Source: Desmospora profundinema (GTDB lineage Bacteria; Bacillota; Bacilli; Thermoactinomycetales; DSM-45169). From it: a DNA stretch of 64,000 nucleotides. The position numbers and the translations under genes are program-made. The stretch spans positions 276,404 to 340,403 of the forward strand of contig NZ_JAVDQG010000005.1 of NCBI RefSeq assembly GCF_031454155.1, in the 5' to 3' direction. Positions within the stretch are counted from its first letter, which is position 1, and each line of letters starts with the position of its first letter. Below are positions 47,394 to 56,734 of this stretch, piece after piece. The notes under the pieces are model-generated. The model had not been told where the DNA came from. It was given only the letters and a program-made list of their open reading frames with translations, and did no database searches.

Positions 47394-47843
47394 TTAAGGC
47401 TTATACGCATAGCGTCCATGGCCTGTTTTTTTAATCACGGGACTTACCCGCAAAATACTCTTCATCAAGATCGTAGGATTGGCACCCAGATCCCCGCCTC
47501 GCTTCTTCACCTCATCACGAAGATCAGCCAAACGGAGTTCCCCTCGCTCCTTGAGAGTTTGTGCGACGATCTCAGCCGTTTGAATGGTTTTCTTGTGAAT
47601 TCCTTTCGCCTGACTGTAATCGATAAGGGGAGGCTCCTCCTCCATCTCTTCGACAGCATCCTCATCCAATTCATCCACCAAGCCCTCTGTCAATTCGAAG
47701 GCCTTTTCTTGATTTTGCAGATAAAGTTGCAAACTGTGGCTAGTCCCTGTGTTCATGGCGGACAGCAACAATGCATTTTCCTCTCGGATTACCTTACGAA
47801 TCTTTCTCTCGATCAAATTCTCCAATCGCTTATCCAGTTCCAT
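47394..47843 (-). CDS. Rok-like DNA-binding protein
   Basis: A 149-residue protein. N-terminal about 65 residues are a charged helical, probably oligomerising stretch, then an acidic linker (VDELDEDAVEEMEEE). The C-terminal about 70 residues (TAEIVAQTLKERGELRLADL, then ILMKSILRVSPVIKKTGHGR and YAY) match the winged-helix domain of B. subtilis Rok (pattern T-x-F/L-M-x-S-L-x-x-x-x-P-x-V/I-K-K-x-x-x-G-x-Y). Rok silences AT-rich foreign DNA and controls competence and bacteriocins. It lies in the middle of the accessory, AT-richer region, which fits. Start ATG at 47843. Confidence 0.65.
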   Translation of the reverse strand: MELDKRLENLIERKIRKVIREENALLLSAMNTGTSHSLQLYLQNQEKAFELTEGLVDELDEDAVEEMEEEPPLIDYSQAKGIHKKTIQTAEIVAQTLKERGELRLADLRDEVKKRGGDLGANPTILMKSILRVSPVIKKTGHGRYAYKP

Positions 47844-48377
47844 TAATGTTCCTACTCCTTTTTATGTTGATCTGTTATTCCCTACAAGCGGAATGATCAC
47901 TCTTTATATTTATGGTCAAAAGTGCCGTTAAATATAATGATCTAAAAATCCTTATGAGAAGTAAACGGATAAATTGATCCAGAAGAAACAGTCATTGCCA
48001 AAAAACAATCCTCGTTTCAGGCTTTTTCGTTAAATCGATGGTAACACATCCGATCATCGTCGGCCGACGCACTAATAGCTGCCACAATAACCATGACAGG
48101 ATCACCCTTCGCCGAACTGATACACAGACAACCACGGGTACGAGAAGTAACCCCACACTTGACCACAGAGGGCGGGGGTTAGGTTTGTCTATTGATAAAG
48201 ATGATTGATGGAAAAATCCCCCTTAATGATGAGGAGGATTTTGAAATCTACATCCTGTATTTGGAATTCGATTTTTGGCAGTCTTTATACAACATCGTAA
48301 CAAAAAGAATAATCACAGTCTATTCTTTTTTACCGTTCTGGTCCATACTTGTCGACGTAATGGAAAGGAGGCCGTTT
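47844..48377. other. 534-base stretch without a supported gene
   Basis: AT-rich near the Rok-like gene, holding its promoter. Farther on, open but start-less frames occur on the minus strand (near 48020-48140); they have no recognisable family. A short plus-strand frame 48192-48425 lacks coding character apart from its end. Confidence 0.4.
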
Positions 48378-49336
48378 ATGGAAATCAATCACTCTCCATC
48401 CTACCGAAAGAGCAGCGACGATTAAACAAGACCGTAAAACAGCTGCAACGATTATTAGCCCAGCGAACAAAAAAACCCCGTTATGTCGGACATGATTTCA
48501 CCGAACAAATGTTGGACCAGATGCATGATGAAGACGGACCTCAAACGGGCTCTGGCGGAACCTTACTTTGGACGGCTCGACTTCCAAGAGACCGGATTGG
48601 CGGTTCGACGTATTATATCGGTAAAACGGGGGTGATGGACGATGACAACAAGGAGCCCATCATCCTCGATTGGCGCGACCGAACAAACGCGTTTACGATA
48701 CTGGGAGATTTAGCACAAGGAATCCATGGATCTCAAGGGACATCTGATTGGAAATTATTTCAGTCCTTGTTTCCGGAAGGGAAAACGGCACTCTTTGAAT
48801 TGACACAAAGCTATCGCTCCACGATGGAAATCATCCGATTTTCCAATCATATTATCGACCAAGCCTCTATCGGTGTATCGAAAGCGGTCCCTGTCTTTCG
48901 CAGCGGAGAACCGGTCAAGCTAATCCGTGTATTTCCCGGGAAACGCATTCCATTGATCTCGACCTGGTTGAATCAGATGAAACAACAAAAGGTGAAAAGT
49001 CTAGCCGTCATAACCAGAACGGAACCAGATGCCAACCAAATCCATCAGGAACTCTCCCAAGCCGGTATCTCCACCACGCTGATCAACGCCAAACGTCGCT
49101 CTTACATGGGCAGGGTGTCCGTCCTCCCTGTCTATTTAACAAAAGGGTTGGAGTTTGACGCAGTCTTGCTGGTGGATGTGAGTGAGCGGCATTATCAAAA
49201 AAACGATCCGGATGCGAAGTTGTTGTATGTGGGATGTACCCGTGCATTGCACCAGCTGTGGATGATGGCTGAAGATTCCCTTTCTCCCCTGATTCAAGGG
49301 ATGGATTCCACTCTATATGAAGAAGCGACTCTGTAA
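48378..49336 (+). pseudogene. Decayed HelD-like UvrD/Rep helicase with internal deletion and N-terminal frameshift
   Basis: A perfect start (AAAGGAGG six bases before ATG 48378) runs MEIN and then hits a stop after 15 codons, while the family-like sequence (LPKEQRRLNKTVKQLQRLLA) continues in another frame: a frameshift. Further on, the N-terminal HelD segment ending ILDWRDR is joined directly to TNAFTILGDLAQGIHG, which belongs to the C-terminal motor half. The Walker A and several hundred residues between them are lost. The C-terminal motifs (LTQSYRSTMEIIRFSNHIID, LYVGCTRALHQL) remain. HelD recycles stalled RNA polymerase; this copy should be inactive. Confidence 0.85.
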
Positions 49337-49343
49337 ATGACAA

Positions 49344-49376
49344 CAGCCCGTTGGAAAGCTTCCGACGGGCCCGTTT
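49344..49376 (+). terminator. Terminator after the HelD-like pseudogene
   Basis: AGCCCGTTGGAA and TTCCGACGGGCC form a stem, followed by CGTTTTG. Confidence 0.7.
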
Positions 49377-49622
49377 TGTCCCTTTTTATTCCGAATCGAC
49401 CTACTTGCCCCTACCTGTTAATAGAGAGAACCATACTTTGGGATGAAACAAATAAACGACTCTGAAAAAGGACAAACCGATCATCCAACCCGCCAGTTAG
49501 CGGATTGTCCATCCATTTTTCAATCCTTTTTCACGCCCAGTTTTTATCTCGACCGTTTCCGCTTTCGCCCCTGATGAATATACCTATGGTGGGAAACATG
49601 GAATGGAAAGGGATGAGTAATA

Positions 49623-52454
49623 TTGAACCGTAGGAAAAAACCCTCCCGCCGTCCATCCCGGCCGCGCCCGCTCGATGACGAGTGGGTGCTGGAAGAAATC
49701 ATAAAACGGGAATGGCGGGAAACTGAAAAACCATCCACCAGCCCGCAACCAGCTAAGAATAAGGATACGGTACCGATCTCGCGGCAAGAAAGTTCACCAC
49801 CTGACCAACAAAAAGTCGACCGGACCAAAGACCAAAATCAATCTTCAACGCCCGCTGCCGACTCCGGGCAAGAGACGTTGTCCGTTCACTCTTCGGCTCC
49901 ATACAGTTCTCCGGAATTGGGAATGGAACAAAAAAGAAGCCATGCTCCCTCCCTTCACCGTAAAAAGGAAACAAGACTCTCCTCCAGTCACAGTCCTTCT
50001 TTTGTCTATACACACGATCTCGTGGACGGGTCCATCACCAACGAAAAGTTGGGGAAACGTTCCATCGACGGCAGCAACATCCGGGTTCAGTCCATCGATA
50101 CCGATCATCTGAAAGACTTGTCCATAAGCAGTTCCAAATTGGCTTCCCAATCGGTCCAATCCTCTAAGATCGCACTGCGGGCCATTAAAGAACAGCATCT
50201 GGACGCAGATATTATCGGACCCGAGCAAATTCAGCGGGAATCCATCCAGTCCGAACATATTCGGGAAAACAGCCTGACTGGCAGCCGGTTACGGGATGAC
50301 ACCATCGATGGCAGCAAAATCCGACAAAACAGCATCCAATCCCACCACATCGCACACGGACATATCCAAGCCGAACACTTGACTGAAGGAGCCATTCGCT
50401 CCGACAAAATCGAGAGCGGAACAGTCACCACTCTCCATTTGGCCAATCAAGCAGTCAACCAGGCCAAATTGGCTTCCCAAGCCGTCGCCACGGAAAACCT
50501 GGCTCCTCAATCGGTCACCCATGAAAAATTGGCTTCTGAAGCGGTCACATCCAAAAAACTGGCGCCAGGATGCGTCCAAGCGCAACATATTCAAACACAA
50601 TCCATCCATGGAGCCCATTTGGCTGATGGGTCCATCCAAGCCTCCGCCCTCGCTGACGAATCCATCGGATCCAGGGTATTGCAGCCGCAGTCCGTGGATT
50701 CTCTCCATCTGAAGGATCATGCGGTAAAGGGAAAACACTTGGCGTCTTCCAGCGTCGGGGAGGATCAACTGGCACCGGATTCGGTAGGGAACACCCATTT
50801 GAAGGACAACGCCGTTCACAACCACCATCTAAACCCTGGGATTATCCATGAGGAACACATCCAGGAGAGAGCTGTCACGACGTCCAAACTGGCTCTATCC
50901 TCTGTCCGCCAGGATCAAATCGCACCACTGGGGGTTCGGGAAAAACACCTGGCCGACCATATTGTCCAAGAGCGCCATGTGTCGGATCAGGCTATCAGTT
51001 CTCGGCACCTTCAGGAGCGGGTGATTCAGGGGGAACATCTGGCGGACGAATCAGTTCGCGCCACACACCTGGCGGATCGTTCCATCACCACTTCCAAGTT
51101 GTGTCCGGAATCTGTCTCCACGGACAAATTGACCGACTTTGTCATCACTTCCGATAAATTAGCCAATACAGCGGTCACTTCAGAAAAAATCGCTCCCCGA
51201 AGTATTTCCGGCCAACACCTGGATGACGATGTGATAGAGTCCCGTCACCTTAAAGCCGGTCAAATAAAACGGGAGCACCTGGCTCCGACCAGCATCGACA
51301 GTGAAATACTGTCTACCGACTCCATCACGGAGATCCATCTACGGGATGCTTCCGTCCAGCCCCGTCATCTCAGTGAAGGGGTGGTGCAAGAGAACCACAT
51401 CCGCGATCGCTCGATCCAATCCCGCCATCTCCATGACGAGGTGGTACAGGAGAGACACATCCAGCCGGATTCCATCACCAGTAACCATTTAACAAATGAA
51501 ACCATTGACTCGCACCATCTTCGGCCGGACAGTATCGATAGGGAGCACATCCGACAACAAAGCATCCAGTCGGAACACTTAAGCGAAGGCGCAGTGAAGG
51601 AAGACCACATCCGCGACCAATCCGTCCACTCCCGGCATCTTTATGAAGAAGCAGTGGATGGAAGACACATCCAACAACAGGCTATCACCGGCAACCATAT
51701 CGGAGAGGAAACGATCGGATCACACCATCTCCAGCCGGACAGTATCCACAGTGGACATATCCGGCAACATAGCATCCAGTCGGAACACTTGGCTGATGAA
51801 AGTATAGGATTAGAAAAATTATCCATCGATTGGCTTCGGTTCCTGCCTCAAAGTGGTTCGATTCCATTCTCTATCGATCCGGCATCCCCGCAATTTGAAG
51901 TGAAAGTCAAATTAAATAACCCCTTCCCGACACCGGGGTACACCGCTGTCGCGATGACAGACCTGCCTGGATGCACCATCAGCTTGACGGAACGGGAAGA
52001 AAAAGCCTTCACCCTGTGCCTGACACTTTCCGATCCCTCCGAAACCCGCAATCAAGGCATCATTACCTGGATTGCAGTCGGTTCGGATCAACCGCTTGAA
52101 CAAAGCCACTACTCGTCTGAAAAAAACGATGAACCCATCCCTTACGAAGAGGAATCTCCGACCGCGATCATCCCCGACAGTATAGACCAAGAAACCGACC
52201 ACGCTACTCCCTTAATCGCTTCTGCAGAAGATGCTGAACCATCCTCCACTCATGTGGAATCCGACGAACAGCCGGACTCCTCGGAGCCTTTCATTCTTCA
52301 AGATCAGGAAAATTCAACAGAAGATTCAACCTATGAAAACGAGGATGAACCTCATCTCGACGATGAGGATCGGACATTCGGAAACGAAGAAGCGCGTTTC
52401 TACCCGGATGAGGGTTCTTATGTGGAAGATCCCGATACAAATACAGAGCAGTAA
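49623..52454 (+). CDS. Large decapeptide-repeat protein with WIAG-like tail domain
   Basis: A 943-residue protein in four parts: a basic then acidic, low-complexity head (1-125); about 60 ten-residue repeats (131-733) of the form S/A-I/V-x-x-x-H/K-L/I-x-x-x, for example SIQSEHLADE; an all-beta domain (about 740-860) ending in GIITWIAVGS, like the WIAG-tail domain; and a very acidic tail (865-943). No signal peptide is visible. The repeats are likely a regular beta-solenoid. TTG start at 49623. Possibly a spore-surface or appendage protein, by analogy only. A terminator follows. Confidence 0.85.
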   Translation: MNRRKKPSRRPSRPRPLDDEWVLEEIIKREWRETEKPSTSPQPAKNKDTVPISRQESSPPDQQKVDRTKDQNQSSTPAADSGQETLSVHSSAPYSSPELGMEQKRSHAPSLHRKKETRLSSSHSPSFVYTHDLVDGSITNEKLGKRSIDGSNIRVQSIDTDHLKDLSISSSKLASQSVQSSKIALRAIKEQHLDADIIGPEQIQRESIQSEHIRENSLTGSRLRDDTIDGSKIRQNSIQSHHIAHGHIQAEHLTEGAIRSDKIESGTVTTLHLANQAVNQAKLASQAVATENLAPQSVTHEKLASEAVTSKKLAPGCVQAQHIQTQSIHGAHLADGSIQASALADESIGSRVLQPQSVDSLHLKDHAVKGKHLASSSVGEDQLAPDSVGNTHLKDNAVHNHHLNPGIIHEEHIQERAVTTSKLALSSVRQDQIAPLGVREKHLADHIVQERHVSDQAISSRHLQERVIQGEHLADESVRATHLADRSITTSKLCPESVSTDKLTDFVITSDKLANTAVTSEKIAPRSISGQHLDDDVIESRHLKAGQIKREHLAPTSIDSEILSTDSITEIHLRDASVQPRHLSEGVVQENHIRDRSIQSRHLHDEVVQERHIQPDSITSNHLTNETIDSHHLRPDSIDREHIRQQSIQSEHLSEGAVKEDHIRDQSVHSRHLYEEAVDGRHIQQQAITGNHIGEETIGSHHLQPDSIHSGHIRQHSIQSEHLADESIGLEKLSIDWLRFLPQSGSIPFSIDPASPQFEVKVKLNNPFPTPGYTAVAMTDLPGCTISLTEREEKAFTLCLTLSDPSETRNQGIITWIAVGSDQPLEQSHYSSEKNDEPIPYEEESPTAIIPDSIDQETDHATPLIASAEDAEPSSTHVESDEQPDSSEPFILQDQENSTEDSTYENEDEPHLDDEDRTFGNEEARFYPDEGSYVEDPDTNTEQ
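50013..51822 (+). repeat. 30-base coding repeat array (about 60 units)
   Basis: Underlies the decapeptide repeats. The period is 30 bases throughout with no insertion or deletion that I could find; units differ in sequence, with a few long near-identical stretches (for example around 51400-51450 and 51590-51640). Confidence 0.85.
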
Positions 52455-52466
52455 CCCACCATAATC

Positions 52467-52495
52467 ACACCGGTTTAGCAAGCCGGTGTGTTTCT
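52467..52495 (+). terminator. Terminator after the decapeptide-repeat gene
   Basis: CACACCGG and CCGGTGTG form a stem with an 8-base loop, followed by TTTCTT. Confidence 0.85.
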
Positions 52496-52585
52496 TATGG
52501 TTAAACAGCCGATCCAGAGACGATCCGGTAACTTTATTTCTATGCGCTGTCAGCAAACGAAACGAAGACAGCCGTACAGCCCCGG

Positions 52586-52926
52586 GGTAGTAACCGATGA
52601 GATGCGCCAGCGTGACAAAACCGGCACCCAATCCATATTGGATGAGGATTAACGGTAAAATCTAACGGGCCCACTTGTTCCAGGGAATCTATGCAAGCGT
52701 CAACCCGGCCTGTCCGCTGCCCGAAGGAACCACAAAATTAAGCAAACACTGGGTGAAATACATTCCCATCGCCGCAAAAACAGACGGGACATGACCGATT
52801 GCCGAAGCCATCCCGGCCATCGACGGTTTCCCGTTCAAATTCTCCCGGCGTGACAACATGGGTAAGAATGCCGGCCAATACCATCAGGGCAAACAATATG
52901 GCGTACACATGTGGAATCCGCTTCAA
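52586..52926 (-). pseudogene. Remnant of a YfcC-family (ArcD/short-chain acid) transporter
   Basis: The minus strand starts well: MKRIPHVYAILFALMVLAGI, then LTHVVTPGEFERETVDGRDG, as in the YfcC N terminus. It then breaks frame. Farther on, other frames read LNFVVPSGSGQAGLTLA and, near the end, IPWNKWA ... LPLILIQYGLGAGFVTLAHL, both parts of the C-terminal half of the family. So most of the middle (several hundred residues) is deleted and the pieces are in different frames. The family usually carries amino acids or short acids across the membrane; this copy cannot. Confidence 0.85.
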
Positions 52927-53035
52927 ATCACTCTTTCCTTTTATTTTGTCTATTCAGAAAAAAATAACTAAACGATTCCATCCAACCGGCTATCCGGCTG
53001 TGGAATCGCTTTGCAGTCAGTTGGCTTTAACCGGT

Positions 53036-53635
53036 TTATGGATAGGACAAACCCGTCTCCTCTTTTTCTTCCACTTGATCACCGTCCGCCACAACGGTCA
53101 ATTCACCGGTTTCCGGATCGATCACCAAACCGTGAACCGGCACGCCAGACGGCATCAACGGATGCTCCCGAATGACACGTACACTGTTTTCCACACTTTC
53201 CTCCACGGAAGCAAATCCGTGCAGCCATTTCTTCAAATCGATCCCGGATCGTTCCAGCGTCCGAATCGTTTCATCGCCGATTCCACGCTCCCGCATCTTG
53301 GCCAAAGTAGCTTCCGGTTGAATACTTCCCATTCCGCACCCGTGGTGTCCGACGACACATACTTCCCGGGCCTTCAACTCATAAATGGCAACTAACACAC
53401 TACGCATCACACTGCCGAAGGGGTGGCTGACGATAGCCCCGGCATTTTTGATCAACTTGGTGTCTCCGTTTTTCAAATTCATCGCACGCGGGAGCAGCTC
53501 CGTCAACCGGGTGTCCATACAGGTGACGACAACCAGCTTTTTATCCGGAAACTTCGTCGTCTGGTATGGACGATACTCCTCGTTGGCAACAAATGAACGG
53601 TTGTGTGTTAAGATTTGATCCAACATCCTCATCAT
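53036..53635 (-). CDS. Beta-class carbonic anhydrase
   Basis: A 199-residue enzyme that hydrates carbon dioxide to bicarbonate. The zinc ligands are C39 in VVTCMDTRL and the H-x-x-C of VVGHHGCGMG, with the Asp-Arg dyad in MDTR. It is of the shorter type common in Bacillales. GTAGGAGGG lies before ATG 53635. It lies downstream of the bacteriocin-like locus but is separated from it by a strong terminator, so it need not be part of it. Useful to acetyl-CoA carboxylase as a bicarbonate source, by general knowledge. Confidence 0.93.
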   Translation of the reverse strand: MMRMLDQILTHNRSFVANEEYRPYQTTKFPDKKLVVVTCMDTRLTELLPRAMNLKNGDTKLIKNAGAIVSHPFGSVMRSVLVAIYELKAREVCVVGHHGCGMGSIQPEATLAKMRERGIGDETIRTLERSGIDLKKWLHGFASVEESVENSVRVIREHPLMPSGVPVHGLVIDPETGELTVVADGDQVEEKEETGLSYP

Positions 53636-53689
53636 AAATCCCTCCTACATCTGATCCTATTTTAAACGAAGTGAGCACTTAGGCAAAGT

Positions 53690-53725
53690 CACAAAAAAAT
53701 CCGACGGCGTCGTGCCGTCGGATTA
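53690..53725 (-). terminator. Terminator at the end of the bacteriocin-like locus
   Basis: AATCCGACGG and CCGTCGGATT pair perfectly; on the minus strand the stem is followed by TTTTTTT. Confidence 0.92.
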
Positions 53726-53749
53726 TTTCTCTACCTTTGTTCACAAGAC

Positions 53750-55036
53750 TTACTCTGCTCTTTTTAACAACCGGCTGATCGGCAGTTTACGAAATTGCAG
53801 GTAGATCGGGGCGGCGGACAACAGGGTTAGGATGAAGATACACATAACCATGAGTAAAAGGTACAGCGGTGGAACGAAAGAAAAGGACCCCATATAGAGA
53901 AGGATCATCAACAGTGCTGGAATACTCACCAACACGAGCACTTCAGCCAAAACATACCGAAGCAGCTGATTCATAGTCGCCCCTGATATTAAGTGAATCG
54001 ACATGTTTTTGTAGTTATCTTGTATTTTGGTCATCATGAGAATAGAGATACTTAAGATACAACCCACAAACAGCACACCGGCTAGGATCATAACCCATTG
54101 GATATGTGTTTGAATGGCAGCAAAGAGATTTTCAAGAGGAGAATCATCTACCCCGAGAATCATGATATGTGGAAAATCAGATTTGGTTTTGATCTTTTCT
54201 AATTTACCTACTATCACACCTTTACCTTCTGCACTGTAAATACTCCCATTAATTAAGTTAAAATAATGTTTTCGTTGGAAGTCCCACTCTTCCTCATCGA
54301 CAGGTGCATCAAACTGCTGAGCAGGTATCACAATATACCGGTCCAGATAGATTTCGGAAACAAACGTGTTTGATGGGATAAATCCCTTAATCTCTAATTG
54401 GAAATCCTTAAATAAATATTCGGCTGTTAGCTGATCGCCAACCTGATAGATACTTTGATATTCTGACCCCAATAAAACCGGGATGACGCCTGGATTGTTA
54501 TTGTGATCGAAGTCTTCAGGAGACAACGCTTCTCCTTCACTCACATCAATAGTGAAACTGTCAAAGGCTTGCTTATTCATCTGTACGGCCTTAAAAGCAT
54601 AATAAGGACCTTCCTTTTCTTTATAATAGGACCTCTCCTTTACTTTATCTGCATCTCCATCCTCATGCCCATGTAACAACTTCTCATCCCATTTTACGTT
54701 ACCGGGAGACAATGCGATCGATTGTGTATGTATATGAAGATATTTTTCGCCCAAATTCTCCTCTAGATACCCATAAAATCGCCTCACTCTCTCCAAAGCG
54801 TTGGGCTCGTTAAGGTATTCCTTCCAATCACTATCCTCGAACAACGTATCCCCAAGTTCATAACTGCTTAATCCTTGAAATGATTCTACTTTTCCCCCTT
54901 TCGCTTCAATGTGTATATAATTCTGAAATAAAACTGTCACCGCAAAAAAGAACACCATCAGACCAAAACCAATCAGACAGGCAAACAGTTTTCTTCGCTT
55001 GAGGCTTTCTAGTACTTCTCGCATAACCATCTTCAT
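53750..55036 (-). CDS. FtsX-like permease, second-half type (set 1)
   Basis: A 428-residue membrane protein: an N-terminal helix (about 17-37), an outside domain of about 250 residues (MacB-like periplasmic-core type), then three helices at about 300-325, 348-378 and 388-412. It corresponds to the second half of the fused 755-residue permease at 42970, but as a separate gene. It is close in sequence to the permease at 57409 over its whole length. Start about 55036, a few bases after GAGAGG; neighbouring in-frame ATGs are possible. It has no ATPase of its own nearby apart from the one at 56735. Confidence 0.85.
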   Translation of the reverse strand: MKMVMREVLESLKRRKLFACLIGFGLMVFFFAVTVLFQNYIHIEAKGGKVESFQGLSSYELGDTLFEDSDWKEYLNEPNALERVRRFYGYLEENLGEKYLHIHTQSIALSPGNVKWDEKLLHGHEDGDADKVKERSYYKEKEGPYYAFKAVQMNKQAFDSFTIDVSEGEALSPEDFDHNNNPGVIPVLLGSEYQSIYQVGDQLTAEYLFKDFQLEIKGFIPSNTFVSEIYLDRYIVIPAQQFDAPVDEEEWDFQRKHYFNLINGSIYSAEGKGVIVGKLEKIKTKSDFPHIMILGVDDSPLENLFAAIQTHIQWVMILAGVLFVGCILSISILMMTKIQDNYKNMSIHLISGATMNQLLRYVLAEVLVLVSIPALLMILLYMGSFSFVPPLYLLLMVMCIFILTLLSAAPIYLQFRKLPISRLLKRAE

Positions 55037-55044
55037 CCATCCTC

Positions 55045-56112
55045 TCACCCTTTTCTCAGTCTCTGTCTGATCGACTTCCTGAATGACAACCACATGGAGA
55101 TTCCAGCAGACAACAGGATGAGCCCGTAGCCGACAATCAGATGGAGGGTGTGCATCATCCCGGCTTGTGGGTTCTGGAGATATCGTGGAAGCCACCAATA
55201 GCTCAATAGACCAACCAAGAGATAGCATCCTGATGCAATCAGAACAAGCGTAATCGCATAGCGTTGATAAGCTCGCCCAATAGGAATCCCCAGCTGCCAT
55301 AGGATACGGATTTCCGTGCTTTTCTTCCCCAGCCAATACTGGGTGAACAGCAGGGTCAAACTGACTAGTATCAAAAGTAGAAGCAAGAAAATCACCAATT
55401 GATAGACATCCATACTTAAAAATCGCTGAACACCCAAATCTCCTTTATCAATGACATCGACCGATACCGTATGATCCCCAAACTGCAACGATCCATTACT
55501 GATGGGGTTCTTTCCTATATTCATCACATAAACTGCGGATTCTCCCATTTCCTCTTGTTCGATGGCATCTAAATTAAACAGAATCATATCATCGATTTTG
55601 GATGAATACGAGGCACCCATCGTTCCGATGATTTCAAAATAAACACCTTTAAAGACATAATATTTTTTTCCGTTCTGTTCAATATAATTATCTTCTGATT
55701 TTTCCACATTTTTACCGATGACAGCTAATCTTTTTTCTTGGTAAAAATCAGCTTCCTCAAAAAATCTCCCTGAAATCATTGGAGGTTTGTAAGTATTTTT
55801 GTGGTAGTAGATACCTCTCGCATTGTATTGTACTAATTCATCGCCAATTTTCCTATATACTATTCCAATATCATTGAAAGTTGTAAAGGGTTGGGTTGTT
55901 TTCAGTTTCCTCCAGTCTACTAATATATCTAAATTGTTAATTACAAACGATATTGAGTTCATATTATATAGACTTCTAGTCAATTTGTTTAATTCTTGTT
56001 GCTTAACTTGATAAAAGCTAAATGAAACTGCAATCACGCTAAGTAACAGGTAAAGCACTAAAATCCAAATTATTCTATTTATTCGCAAACTCGTTATTGT
56101 AATTTTTCTCAT
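55045..56112 (-). CDS. FtsX-like permease, first-half type (set 1)
   Basis: A 355-residue membrane protein: helix at about 14-36, outside domain at about 40-245, then three helices (VYQLVIFLLLLLILVSLTLL, YAITLVLIASGCYLLVGLLS, LIVGYGLILLSAGISMWLSF). Equivalent to the first half of the fused permease at 42970. The last 135 or so residues are identical to those of the gene at 58697; the outside domain differs. Start ATG 56112, with AAAGGG upstream. A hairpin at 56139-56170 lies between it and the precursor gene upstream. Confidence 0.85.
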   Translation of the reverse strand: MRKITITSLRINRIIWILVLYLLLSVIAVSFSFYQVKQQELNKLTRSLYNMNSISFVINNLDILVDWRKLKTTQPFTTFNDIGIVYRKIGDELVQYNARGIYYHKNTYKPPMISGRFFEEADFYQEKRLAVIGKNVEKSEDNYIEQNGKKYYVFKGVYFEIIGTMGASYSSKIDDMILFNLDAIEQEEMGESAVYVMNIGKNPISNGSLQFGDHTVSVDVIDKGDLGVQRFLSMDVYQLVIFLLLLLILVSLTLLFTQYWLGKKSTEIRILWQLGIPIGRAYQRYAITLVLIASGCYLLVGLLSYWWLPRYLQNPQAGMMHTLHLIVGYGLILLSAGISMWLSFRKSIRQRLRKG

Positions 56113-56138
56113 TGGTATCCCTTTCTCCATAATCATAA

Positions 56139-56170
56139 AAATGCCATTTTATAATGGCATTTTTATGATT
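56139..56170 (-). terminator. Hairpin between precursor 1 and its permease
   Basis: AAAAATGCCATT and AATGGCATTTTT pair with few unpaired bases. Placed between the precursor gene and the permease genes, it would let many precursor messages end early. Confidence 0.7.
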
Positions 56171-56209
56171 TTAAAGTGTGTTTTTATATTCACAAACTGC
56201 TATATACTT

Positions 56210-56590
56210 TTAACGTCCATAATATGTTCTAGCGATTCCTTTCGAGGAACAAGCGCTGGCTTTAGTATAATTAACACCCCATTTTCTTCCACTATCAGCA
56301 TAAGTTTTCTTCCCTCTTATAGACTCCTTTCGTGCTCGAGTGTAGTGATGCACATTCCTCCATTTTGTTTCACCTATTGCACAACCACCATTACTCCATC
56401 CTTTATGAACAGGCTTAGAGCTCATGGTGCCCACTTGGTTCAATGCTACCTCGTTTTTAGTCCAATACCCTTCTCCTTCCGTCCAACCTCCCAACGCTCC
56501 TGCTTCTTCGTCCGCAAAAGCCATCGATGGAACCGCACCCAACAGTCCTACCGCTGCTACTACTGGAATGAGCTTCTTACGAATGTTCAA
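56210..56590 (-). CDS. Lactococcin 972-like secreted bacteriocin candidate 1
   Basis: A 126-residue precursor: signal peptide NIRKKLIPVVAAVGLLGAVP with cleavage at AFA-DEE near residue 26, and a mature part of about 100 residues starting with GALGGWTEGEGYWT. The end (VHHYTRARKESIRGKKTYAD, then SGRKWG and ARTYYGR) parallels the H-x-S/T ... G-x-W-A-x-A ... A-x-Y-Y pattern of lactococcin 972. Two cysteines (GGCAIG, SACSSK) could form a disulfide. TTG start; the site GAGGGGG lies seven bases upstream. Antibacterial action is inferred from family and context. Confidence 0.65.
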   Translation of the reverse strand: MNIRKKLIPVVAAVGLLGAVPSMAFADEEAGALGGWTEGEGYWTKNEVALNQVGTMSSKPVHKGWSNGGCAIGETKWRNVHHYTRARKESIRGKKTYADSGRKWGVNYTKASACSSKGIARTYYGR

Positions 56591-56659
56591 TATCCTTCCC
56601 CCTCTCAATGGATGGGACAGAGCCTAGAAACTAAGTCCCACTGCCTCTATCCTACCCAA

Positions 56660-56694
56660 ATTATATTTATCAAAAACAGAACTGTCCTGAATTC
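56660..56694 (-). promoter_or_regulatory. Conserved promoter module of bacteriocin candidate 1
   Basis: On the minus strand GAATTCAGGAC, 18 bases, then TATAAT. The same module precedes the other two precursor genes. The minus-35 zone is not TTGACA, so activation by a dedicated regulator is likely. Confidence 0.7.
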
Positions 56695-56734
56695 TACTTT
56701 AAAATCCCTTCATACCAAATTTAAGCTAATTATA

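Noticed and set aside
50013..51822. 30-base repeat array considered as CRISPR or satellite
   Set aside because: The units are coding, differ from each other and keep a protein pattern; there are no spacers and no cas genes.
52326..52631. 101-codon minus-strand frame near the YfcC remnant
   Set aside because: Only its first 15 codons resemble the transporter; the rest runs antisense into the repeat-protein gene.
53750..55336. N-terminal extension of the permease (MAGEEKHGNPYPMAAGDSYW...)
   Set aside because: The extra residues lie over the end of the upstream permease gene in another frame; the same peptide appears in front of the second copy only because the DNA there is identical.
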